6,177 nt of DNA from Prevotella sp. (GCA_024681875.1 JAILAA010000111.1:1-6177); one strand, 5' to 3'; positions 1-6,177 are shown, counted from the stretch's first letter. Notes: a model not told the origin generated them from the sequence alone. Numbers and translations: made by a program.

Positions 1-222
1 TTTCACCATTTAGAGACCGCTCTTTTGGAAATCATTCTTAATATGCTTGTCATTTACTTCTGGATGATACTTGAAAGATCTCATCTGTCCATGCAATGGC
101 AGCTCTATGGAGTCATCGTAGCTGGCATAGCGATATCTTGCGGTCTCTACTGGATGCTAGTCAGCCGGAAGAAAAGAGTAAAGAAAGAAAGCGAGGAAGA
201 GAAATCGCCTCAGTCAACTTAA
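1..222 (+). CDS. C-terminal end of an unrecognised multi-pass membrane protein (5' partial)
   Basis: The reading frame is open from base 1 to the TAA at 220-222, giving 73 residues. There is no in-frame stop upstream, so the gene most likely begins outside the window. A TTG at 25-27 is the earliest start-like codon, but it lies inside a hydrophobic helix and is a poor candidate. Two hydrophobic segments are visible, at about residues 8-24 and 36-54, joined by a short loop containing Glu-Arg-Ser-His. A strongly charged tail follows (SRKKRVKKESEEEK). The basic cluster directly after the last helix suggests, by the positive-inside rule, that the C-terminus is cytoplasmic. I do not recognise the family; a transporter, an acyltransferase or another polytopic inner-membrane protein would all fit. 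The gene is convergent with the TPR gene and overlaps its stop codon. That it is coding is likely but not certain, since only the tail is visible. Confidence 0.65.
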   Translation, partial: FHHLETALLEIILNMLVIYFWMILERSHLSMQWQLYGVIVAGIAISCGLYWMLVSRKKRVKKESEEEKSPQST

Positions 223-2411
223 AGGGCATCGAGCATTAGCCGGATGTCAGTGTCACTGATGCCGTGCTGAAGAAGGAGTTCATGTTCAGTGCTGTGCATG
301 AACTCTTTTTCTATGTCAATACCATTATCGCTCTGAGTGCTAATGAAATGCCGGAACATGCCAATAGCTGTAACAATATTGCCAGAAAGCCAAAGACAGT
401 AGCCATAGTTGAGCATATCCGAAGGTAGAGGTTTTTCTTCAGCTAAAAGCAGACAGAACAACTTGTCGGCTTGTTCATACTTGCCACAGAGTGTGAGCGC
501 CCAGGCCAACACACGATTGACAGAGAGGTCATCAGGATAGAGATAGTTCAACTTGAAGAGCATTTTCAGCGCCTCATCGCTTCGCTTCATGTTGATAAGG
601 CATACGGCTGCATTGAGCTGGTAGGAACGATGGTCGGGCTGTTTCTCCAACAAAGCATTGTAGATGTCAAAAGCCTCGTCGTAATTCTGACTGGTAAAGA
701 GTGCACGTGCTAATGCAGCTTTAGCACGCTCGTTGTCGGGCTGTAGGGAAAGTGCCTGACGAAAACAGATAAGCGGCGAGGGCTGTGAGGTGAGAGGGGC
801 ATGCTGCAGTGCAGCCCCCATCATCATATAATACTGGAAGTCGTGCTGATGTTCCCCAGAAATATTTGCCAACACACTAACTGCCTCGGAATAGCGGTGG
901 CGCTTCATCAGGAAGCGGGCTATGGAGAGATGTGAAACGGCCGATGTGTGGCTGGCTTGCATTAGGGGATGTGCATAAAATAATATATGTTCGAATGGGT
1001 TGAGGAACTCGTTGCGCATCGCAAACAACCGGTAGAAGCGATAAATATCCTGCAGATAGAGGCGGCGCATGAAGGCCGGTTTCTCTTGCTGATCTTCCGG
1101 CACCTCACCACCCATTGGAATGGCTGTGGCCTCACCTTCCTCAATGAGCTTTAACATACTCTGAGGCAGGCGGTCAAGTACCTGATTGAAAGCCAAGACA
1201 AACGAATACTTGTCGCTGTTGCAGAAAGCGCCCAAATGGGTGATGGCCTTGAGAAACTTCTTGCCGCGGGTGTTATTCCATATCTGGCTGATGTCAGGAT
1301 GCTGCGAATAGAAAGGCACAAACCAGTTGCTTAACTGATTGAAGAATGGGAAGCGTTTCATCTGAGAGAAACCGCCGAAATAAATATCAGCACCCTGACG
1401 CTGCATGTCCACCATACGCTGCATACTCTTCTCCATGCGTTCCATATTCTCCTCGGCAGCCTCTGGGTGCAGGATGTCGTCAAGGCTGTCCTCATCCATC
1501 TCGACTATACCCTGACGTGTCACCTTGATGTTGCTACCACTCATGATGTCAGGCAAAATCTCTTTCTGTATGGTGTGGGTATCAGCATCAGCATCCATGC
1601 AGTAGATGAGCTGCATCTGTAACTCGGCCAGCTCGTTGCGCGTCTGTTCGTCATCACACAACGATGCAATAGTGTCACCTACCTCGGTGAACAAACGCCA
1701 AGCAGTACTCTCACTACAACAAGCTACAAAGACCCAGCCGACAAGAGCACGCTGACGAACATGTTCATCGGAACTCTGGCGGTAAACCTCGGCTAGTACA
1801 CGAAACTTCTGAGGACAAAACATCTGCAAGGACGACAAAGTAATAGCACTGACTATCATTTGTTGGTCATTGGAAGAGAGTGTGGGCGAAAGCAACATGT
1901 CTAAAAAGACATCGGCCAACTGCTGACGCCATTGGCGAGAAGTGACAATGTAATCGAAGAGGTCGTTCATCAACTGCCAGTGATTTTGATACAGCTCAAT
2001 TGAGGAATTGACGTTTTTCTCTAATTGAAGCATTGCTAAGCTACCCACAAAATCCTCCATAGCGGAACGCACAGAAGTCATCGACCAGTCTTTCCTAATC
2101 TTACGCGGCCGCAGATGCAAGGCTTTCATAAAAGAACTATCTGCCAACTGACAGTTGGTGATAATATTTGCCGTGAGCACGAACATACGACGTAACAGCT
2201 GATTGTAGACCATTTCGCGTTGCGGGTCATCGAAACCTCGTTGCCAATAGTCAGCCATCAAGCGATAGTCATCACGCACACCATTAAGTACATCCATGTC
2301 AGCTTGTCGCGGATGGATGAGCAAATAGTTCTCAAGGGTATCGATACTCTTGCCCAACTGACGGCATTGCACCAATTCCAGAATCTTATTAAGTTCGTCG
2401 TTCTGCTTCAA
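219..2411 (-). CDS. Large cytoplasmic TPR-repeat protein, function unknown
   Basis: This 730-residue protein has no signal peptide or membrane helix, so it is probably cytoplasmic. The N-terminal two thirds (about 1-430) is predominantly helical without a motif I can name. It includes an acidic stretch (about 305-322), then a Met-rich segment (Met at 323, 326, 330, 333, 336) running into GADIYFGGFSQMKRFPFF. Tetratricopeptide-like helix pairs fill about 490-695. The clearest units are near 526-559, 562-594, 596-629 and 630-663, with typical A/G-Y/F-A spacing and P-D/P-N unit ends. TPR arrays usually bind other proteins; no catalytic motif is visible. The start is TTG at 2411-2409: the frame is closed by TAA two codons upstream and the next in-frame Met is residue 39, which would remove a well-formed helix. 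TTGA is shared with the stop of the lipoprotein gene, suggesting translational coupling. Similar large TPR proteins occur in Bacteroidales, from memory. No partner can be named from the sequence. Confidence 0.9.
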   Translation of the reverse strand: MKQNDELNKILELVQCRQLGKSIDTLENYLLIHPRQADMDVLNGVRDDYRLMADYWQRGFDDPQREMVYNQLLRRMFVLTANIITNCQLADSSFMKALHLRPRKIRKDWSMTSVRSAMEDFVGSLAMLQLEKNVNSSIELYQNHWQLMNDLFDYIVTSRQWRQQLADVFLDMLLSPTLSSNDQQMIVSAITLSSLQMFCPQKFRVLAEVYRQSSDEHVRQRALVGWVFVACCSESTAWRLFTEVGDTIASLCDDEQTRNELAELQMQLIYCMDADADTHTIQKEILPDIMSGSNIKVTRQGIVEMDEDSLDDILHPEAAEENMERMEKSMQRMVDMQRQGADIYFGGFSQMKRFPFFNQLSNWFVPFYSQHPDISQIWNNTRGKKFLKAITHLGAFCNSDKYSFVLAFNQVLDRLPQSMLKLIEEGEATAIPMGGEVPEDQQEKPAFMRRLYLQDIYRFYRLFAMRNEFLNPFEHILFYAHPLMQASHTSAVSHLSIARFLMKRHRYSEAVSVLANISGEHQHDFQYYMMMGAALQHAPLTSQPSPLICFRQALSLQPDNERAKAALARALFTSQNYDEAFDIYNALLEKQPDHRSYQLNAAVCLINMKRSDEALKMLFKLNYLYPDDLSVNRVLAWALTLCGKYEQADKLFCLLLAEEKPLPSDMLNYGYCLWLSGNIVTAIGMFRHFISTQSDNGIDIEKEFMHSTEHELLLQHGISDTDIRLMLDAL
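2408..2411 (-). other. TTGA stop/start overlap coupling the lipoprotein and TPR genes
   Basis: On the minus strand the TGA ending the lipoprotein gene (2410-2408) overlaps the TTG start of the TPR gene (2411-2409). This is the TTG version of the common ATGA overlap. It points to re-initiation by the same ribosome and is the main reason for choosing TTG here. No Shine-Dalgarno sequence precedes it; the preceding bases are AT-rich (GATTAAAAA). Confidence 0.75.
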
Positions 2412-3244
2412 TTTTTAATCTTTATTGAGTCAACAATTGCTGGCTTGATATGACAGTAGGAGGCAATCAGGCTGCGATAATGGGGGAGTCCGCGTTCAGC
2501 GATACTGTCGGATGCCAGCTGATAAATAGTTATCAAACGCTCCACCTTGCTGTGCATAGTTGTATCGGCCATCACGTCGTCACGAAATACAAGCACACCC
2601 AGCTGCCTGCCATCGGTAGAAAAAAGTACGGGATGACCGTCCAATCGGGCAACGGTGGCTTGCGGCTCTGGAAGAAACATAGCGTCCATGATACCATTCT
2701 GTAACATCGACAGACGCACGTTGATGTCGTTAATCTGTATACGGAAAACGCGATCCGACTGCAGGCCTGCGCTGTCAATGACATGTTGAGCTAACATATC
2801 AGTGGCCGAGTGGCGTGTCATGGCCAACATCTTGTCGTCAAGCTGTGACAGCAAGGTGAGACGCGCCGCTTTGTTGGTGATGAGCTGCCACGATAGCGTA
2901 GTGGTGGCCACCTGCTGCACTAACGTACCATGCTGTTGCAGCCAGGCCATACGCTCAATGTCGGTCGTCATACCATGTACGTAATGTCGAGAAATGGCGG
3001 TATCCTGATCCATCTGGGCCTGATAGGGAACGAGCTGCACGCAGACCCCCTCACGGTCAAACCAACCCTCATGCTGCGCCAGATAAAGTGGCAGACAGTC
3101 AAGTGTAGGGGTAACAGCTATGCGCAAACACCCCTCCTGCTCAACAGATGTCTGCTGTACCTTGTCATTCGTTCCTTCTCCTTTATTACATGCGCAAAGG
3201 AACAAAAGCACTAAACTAAAATAAATAACTGATAAATATCTCAA
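2408..3244 (-). CDS. ABC-transporter-like substrate-binding lipoprotein (NMT1/SsuA-type fold), orphan
   Basis: This 278-residue protein starts with a lipoprotein signal peptide: MRY, a hydrophobic core (about 4-16), then the lipobox L-C-A-C with the lipidated Cys at residue 19. It should be anchored in an envelope membrane facing the periplasm. From about residue 40 the sequence (LRIAVTPTLDCLPLYLAQHEGWF) resembles periplasmic binding proteins of the NMT1/THI5 and SsuA type: a beta strand, a D-x-LP-x-Y-x-A helix, then GWF-x-x-EG. A central 'FLPEPQA' resembles the E-P-x-A element of these proteins. Such proteins bind sulfonates, pyrimidine precursors or other small solutes; the ligand here cannot be told. 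No permease or ATPase gene lies beside it. The start is TTG at 3244-3242, because it gives a well-shaped leader and the frame is closed upstream by TAA at 3265-3263; no usable ATG exists. It follows radA by 24 bp and overlaps the TPR gene by 4 bp. Confidence 0.87.
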   Translation of the reverse strand: MRYLSVIYFSLVLLFLCACNKGEGTNDKVQQTSVEQEGCLRIAVTPTLDCLPLYLAQHEGWFDREGVCVQLVPYQAQMDQDTAISRHYVHGMTTDIERMAWLQQHGTLVQQVATTTLSWQLITNKAARLTLLSQLDDKMLAMTRHSATDMLAQHVIDSAGLQSDRVFRIQINDINVRLSMLQNGIMDAMFLPEPQATVARLDGHPVLFSTDGRQLGVLVFRDDVMADTTMHSKVERLITIYQLASDSIAERGLPHYRSLIASYCHIKPAIVDSIKIKN

Positions 3245-3262
3245 CTTTTCAATAATACAATT

Positions 3263-3268
3263 TTACAT
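3263..3268 (-). other. In-frame start-stop (ATG TAA) ahead of the lipoprotein gene
   Basis: Directly after the radA stop codon the minus strand reads TGA ATG TAA. This ATG is in the same frame as the lipoprotein gene, exactly eight codons ahead of its TTG, but is followed at once by TAA. It therefore cannot start the lipoprotein as the sequence stands. It may be a chance triplet, a remnant of an older start lost to a nonsense change, or a start-stop element affecting re-initiation. Confidence 0.45.
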
Positions 3269-4702
3269 TCATCCGAACAAGAGGCGTAGTGCCTCCTCAA
3301 CCTTACGTACAGGATGCAGCTCAATACCCGTCTCCTTATTAGAAAAAGCGCGCATATTGTAGCGAGGAATAATGATGTGTTGGAAGCCTAACTTAGCAGC
3401 TTCCTGCACGCGCTGCTCAATACGACTGACTGGGCGAACTTCGCCACTCAAACCGACCTCACCACACATACACCATCCGGCCTCTATGGGCGTGTCGACA
3501 TTGCTCGACAAAACGGCGGCAATGATACTCAAGTCAAGGCCCATGTCGGTGGAGCGCAGTCCGCCGGCAATGTTGATAAAGACGTCTTTCTGCATCAACT
3601 TGAAACCAACGCGTTTTTCCAGCACAGCCAGCAACATGTTCAGACGACGCTGATCAAAACCTGTGGCCTGACGCTGAGGTGTACCGTAGGCGGCACTCGA
3701 CACCAATGCCTGAGTCTCCATCAAGAAAGGCCGCACGCCCTCAATGGCAGCGCTGATGGCTACACCCGAGAGACCATCATGTTCCTCGCTGAGCAGCAAC
3801 TCCGACGGGTTTGCGACCTGTCGAAGGCCGTCCTGGTTCATCTCGTAAATACCTAACTCTGAAGTACTTCCAAAGCGATTCTTAATGGAACGCAGAATGC
3901 GGTAAGTATAGTGTTGGTCTCCCTCAAACTGAATGACAGTATCAACGATGTGCTCCAAAATCTTCGGCCCTGCCAGTGTGCCTTCCTTAGTAATGTGACC
4001 GATGAGTACGACGGGTACACCGCTTGTCTTTGCAAAGCGCAACAGGGCGCTGGCACACTCACGAACCTGAGCGATACTGCCTGCCGATGATTCGACATCT
4101 TCTGTGGCTATGGTCTGAATGGAGTCAACAACCACAAGGTCGGGCTGCACTTCCTGGATATGACCAAAAATGGTATCCAGTGACGTCTCGCAGAGGATGA
4201 GGAAGTTATCGGCATCTTTGGCAGCTGGATTGATGCGCTCGGCACGCATCTTCAGCTGATGAGCACTCTCCTCACCGCTGACATAAAGGATGCGTGCCCC
4301 CGTGGACTTAGAAGCCTCATTGGCACCAATAGCAAGTTTTAGCATAGTCTGCAGTAGTAGTGTAGACTTGCCAATACCAGGCTCGCCACCCAAGAGAACA
4401 ATGCTGCCAGGCACCAAGCCGCCGCCAAGGACACGATCTAACTCGTTGTCACCCATAGAAATGCGGCGCTCGTCCTGATCGGCTATCTCACGCAGCCTTA
4501 CGGGCCGACTGGTACGCAATGCGCGCCCGGCAACGGAAGCTGCAGGAGATGTGCCCGACGAGAGGCCGCTTCGCGACGGGGCAGCCGCCACCTTTATCTC
4601 CTGAAACGTATTCCATTGTCCGCATGCAGGACATTTGCCTATCCATTTCGGCGACTCCTGTCCGCAATTAGAGCATACGTATGCAATCTTATCCTTTGCC
4701 AT
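3269..4702 (-). CDS. radA: DNA repair/recombination ATPase RadA (Sms)
   Basis: RadA is a RecA-like, ATP-driven branch-migration helicase that processes recombination intermediates in the cytoplasm. The 477-residue length fits the family (about 450-480), and all landmarks are present in order. A four-cysteine zinc finger lies at the N-terminus (Cys10, 13, 24, 27; C-x2-C...C-x2-C). A Walker A motif, GGEPGIGKST, lies at about 105-114, and a Walker B strand, LVVVDSIQT, at about 189-197. The RadA signature KNRFG is at 274-278, and the C-terminal Lon-protease-like domain spans about 300-477, including GEVGLSGEVRPVSRIEQR. The linker between zinc finger and ATPase (about 37-68) is rich in Ala, Ser and Arg and looks disordered. 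The ATG at 4702-4700 directly precedes the zinc finger, so the start is secure. It lies 24 bp downstream of coaBC and 24 bp upstream of the lipoprotein gene, so co-transcription is likely. All visible motifs are intact. Confidence 0.98.
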   Translation of the reverse strand: MAKDKIAYVCSNCGQESPKWIGKCPACGQWNTFQEIKVAAAPSRSGLSSGTSPAASVAGRALRTSRPVRLREIADQDERRISMGDNELDRVLGGGLVPGSIVLLGGEPGIGKSTLLLQTMLKLAIGANEASKSTGARILYVSGEESAHQLKMRAERINPAAKDADNFLILCETSLDTIFGHIQEVQPDLVVVDSIQTIATEDVESSAGSIAQVRECASALLRFAKTSGVPVVLIGHITKEGTLAGPKILEHIVDTVIQFEGDQHYTYRILRSIKNRFGSTSELGIYEMNQDGLRQVANPSELLLSEEHDGLSGVAISAAIEGVRPFLMETQALVSSAAYGTPQRQATGFDQRRLNMLLAVLEKRVGFKLMQKDVFINIAGGLRSTDMGLDLSIIAAVLSSNVDTPIEAGWCMCGEVGLSGEVRPVSRIEQRVQEAAKLGFQHIIIPRYNMRAFSNKETGIELHPVRKVEEALRLLFG

Positions 4703-4726
4703 CTACAATCTTCAACTTTTTAACTA

Positions 4727-5968
4727 TCAATTTTTCAACATTAATATAAGATTGTCGATTATGTCAGCAGCAACCAGCTGCTTGTTTTTTTTATCGTAGT
4801 CACGGCGCCCTTCAGACGAGATGATGGCTATCTGATTTTCGTCTGAGCGGAAGCACGTGCCCTTATTGCGTAGGGAATTCAGAACGATGAAGTCGAGATT
4901 CTTCTTTTTCAGCTTCTTCTCAGCATTCTGCTGCTCGTCGTTGGTCTCCAAGGCAAAGCCTACCAGCACCTGTCCCGGCATCTTCATCCTGCCCAGCTCG
5001 GCAGCGATGTCGGGATTGGGCACAAGGTGAATGTCAAGGCCGTCGTCACTTCCCTCCCCCACAGATGCCGTCGAAGACTGATGGACAGCTCCCCGCTTGA
5101 TTTTCTGCTCAGCCACCACGGCAGGACGGAAGTCTGCCACGGCAGCACAAAGAATGGCTGCATCAACATGGGGGAAGACCTCAACAGCAGCATCATGCAT
5201 CTGCTGACAGCTCTCCACATCCACACGATGCAATTGGGAGTTAAGAGTATTATGAACGTTCACTGGCCCGGCGATGAGCGTCACCTCTGCACCACGTCGG
5301 GCACATTCATCTGCCAAAGCGAAGCCCATCTTTCCGCTGCTGTAGTTACCGATGAAGCGTACGGGGTCAATCTTCTCGTAGGTAGGACCGGCAGTAATCA
5401 TCACTTTCTTCCCCAACAGGTCTTTCTTCTCAAAGTACAGGTCGAGCGCGGCAACAATCTTCTCAGGTTCCTCCATCCTACCCTTGCCTTCCAAGCCGCT
5501 GGCTAGGAATCCGCTCTGCGGTTCAATGATATGGTTGCCGAATGATCTCAGACGTTTCATGTTCTGCTGCGTTGTGGGATGCGCATACATGTCGAGGTCC
5601 ATAGCGGGAGCAATATACACAGGCGCCTTCATTGACAGATAGGTAGTAATGAGCATGTTGTCGGCCACGCCGTTGGCCATCTTTCCCAATGTAGAAGCTG
5701 TACATGGCGCAATGAGCATGGCATCGGCCCAGAGACCCAGTGCTACATGCGAATGCCACGTACCGTCACGCTGAGAGAAAAATTCGCTGATGACAGGTTT
5801 CTGCGTCAGTGCCGACAGCGTGATAGGAGTGATAAATTCCTTACCTGCAGGTGTGATGACTACCTGCACCTCAGCCCCACGCTTGACCAGTTCCCTGATG
5901 ATAAGACACGACTTGTAAGCAGCTATCGAGCCTGTAATGCCCAGGACTATCTTCTTTCCTTTCAGCAT
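4727..5968 (-). CDS. coaBC: Bifunctional phosphopantothenoylcysteine decarboxylase / phosphopantothenate-cysteine ligase
   Basis: CoaBC (formerly Dfp) catalyses two coenzyme A steps: joining cysteine to 4'-phosphopantothenate, then decarboxylating the product to 4'-phosphopantetheine. The 413 residues fit the usual length. The N-terminal FMN-dependent CoaC half (about 1-180) opens with GITGSIAAYK and carries the expected active-site His74 (WHSHVALG). It has PAMD at 121-124 where the usual motif is PxMN, and FLASGLEGKGRM at 154-165, where Ser157 occupies the position of E. coli Cys158. The CoaB half (about 185-413) begins GKKVMITAGPTYEKIDPVR, with NYSSGKMG at 208-215, AAVADFRP at 275-282 and the Lys289-containing KIKR. 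A Ser/Gly-rich insertion of roughly a dozen residues follows KIKR (about 294-310). The ATG at 5968-5966 is the only fitting start. A consensus promoter lies just upstream, making this the probable first gene of the operon. Confidence 0.97.
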   Translation of the reverse strand: MLKGKKIVLGITGSIAAYKSCLIIRELVKRGAEVQVVITPAGKEFITPITLSALTQKPVISEFFSQRDGTWHSHVALGLWADAMLIAPCTASTLGKMANGVADNMLITTYLSMKAPVYIAPAMDLDMYAHPTTQQNMKRLRSFGNHIIEPQSGFLASGLEGKGRMEEPEKIVAALDLYFEKKDLLGKKVMITAGPTYEKIDPVRFIGNYSSGKMGFALADECARRGAEVTLIAGPVNVHNTLNSQLHRVDVESCQQMHDAAVEVFPHVDAAILCAAVADFRPAVVAEQKIKRGAVHQSSTASVGEGSDDGLDIHLVPNPDIAAELGRMKMPGQVLVGFALETNDEQQNAEKKLKKKNLDFIVLNSLRNKGTCFRSDENQIAIISSEGRRDYDKKNKQLVAADIIDNLILMLKN

Positions 5969-5993
5969 ATCTTCATGTTGAATTATTACTATG

Positions 5994-6025
5994 CAAAAGT
6001 ACGAAAGAAAAACGAGACCTGCAAA
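5994..6025 (-). promoter_or_regulatory. Bacteroidetes-type promoter for the coaBC operon
   Basis: On the minus strand a -33 element TTTG (6025-6022) is followed, after exactly 20 bp, by TACTTTTG (6001-5994), matching the -7 consensus TAnnTTTG. Both elements and the spacing agree with the promoter used by the primary sigma factor of Bacteroidetes. The transcript should begin near 5985-5990, leaving a leader of about 20 nt before the coaBC ATG. The -33 element begins only about 8 bp beyond the U-tract of the rRNA terminator, so the operon appears insulated from, but packed against, the rRNA operon. Confidence 0.8.
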
Positions 6026-6033
6026 TTTTCAAT

Positions 6034-6067
6034 AAAAAAAAAGCCCCGGAGATTTCTCTCCAGGGCT
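6034..6067 (-). terminator. Intrinsic terminator of the rRNA operon
   Basis: Reading the minus strand, AGCCCUGGAGA pairs with UCUCCGGGGCU across a GAAA tetraloop, an 11-bp GC-rich stem followed directly by a run of U (nine A on the plus strand at 6034-6042, the first overlapping the stem base). The one non-Watson-Crick position (6047 with 6062) is a G-U wobble in the minus-strand RNA but a C-A mismatch in plus-strand RNA. With the U-tract, this shows it acts on minus-strand transcription. It lies about 14 bases beyond the 5S rRNA 3' end. Confidence 0.95.
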
Positions 6068-6080
6068 CTCGCTTTTAAAA

Positions 6081-6177
<97 letters not shown>

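Noticed and set aside
25..222. Treating the left-edge plus-strand gene as a complete 65-residue protein starting at TTG 25
   Set aside because: The frame stays open to the window edge and the TTG falls within a hydrophobic helix, so a partial gene is the better reading.
2930..3214. A plus-strand open frame antisense to the lipoprotein gene (a similar one lies at 2220-2453)
   Set aside because: Shadow frames of well-supported minus-strand genes; no recognisable protein features.
3372..3653. Plus-strand frames inside radA (also 4290-4478)
   Set aside because: They overlap conserved radA coding sequence, and the compositions look like antisense translation.
4703..4726. A separate promoter for radA in the coaBC-radA spacer
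   Set aside because: No TAnnTTTG element was found on the minus strand in the spacer or the adjacent end of coaBC; 24 bp is too short for a full promoter with a leader.
5027..5506. A 159-codon open frame on the plus strand, antisense to coaBC
   Set aside because: It lies wholly within the strongly supported coaBC gene. The protein has no coherent domain, is rich in His, Ser and Leu in a way typical of an antisense frame, and has no plausible promoter.

Overview
The window looks like an ordinary chromosomal stretch from the Bacteroidota, most likely the Prevotella/Segatella group. The reasons are a Bacteroidetes-type promoter (TTTG, 20 bp, TAnnTTTG), a lipoprotein leader with no clear Shine-Dalgarno sequence, a 5S rRNA of the Bacteroidales kind, moderate base composition, and a large TPR protein of a type I associate with this order. 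Genus-level placement is inference.

Layout, right to left, because almost everything is on the minus strand. The right edge (about 6081-6177) holds the 3' part of a 5S rRNA gene, the end of an rRNA operon whose 16S and 23S genes should lie beyond the window. A strong intrinsic terminator follows at 6034-6067. A promoter fitting the Bacteroidetes consensus sits immediately after it (5994-6025) and should drive a four-gene minus-strand run: coaBC (coenzyme A synthesis), radA (recombination/repair ATPase), an ABC-transporter-like substrate-binding lipoprotein, and a 730-residue TPR protein. Spacers are 24 bp, 24 bp and a 4-bp overlap (TTGA), so this is probably one transcription unit. No internal promoter of the consensus type was seen at the junctions. 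At the left edge, the C-terminal end of an unrecognised membrane protein is encoded on the plus strand and meets the TPR gene tail to tail, with the two stop codons overlapping in TTAA.

Functionally, coaBC and radA are housekeeping genes with no direct link to each other. The last two genes are less ordinary: a solute-binding-type lipoprotein with no permease or ATPase beside it, apparently translationally coupled to a cytoplasmic helical-repeat protein, both starting at TTG. I found no mobile element, CRISPR array, tRNA, toxin-antitoxin pair or defence system. No stretch longer than about 115 bp lacks a gene. I see no convincing new biological system. The points most worth a second look are the substituted active-site residues in the decarboxylase half of CoaBC, the orphan lipoprotein/TPR pair, and the in-frame start-stop ahead of the lipoprotein gene.
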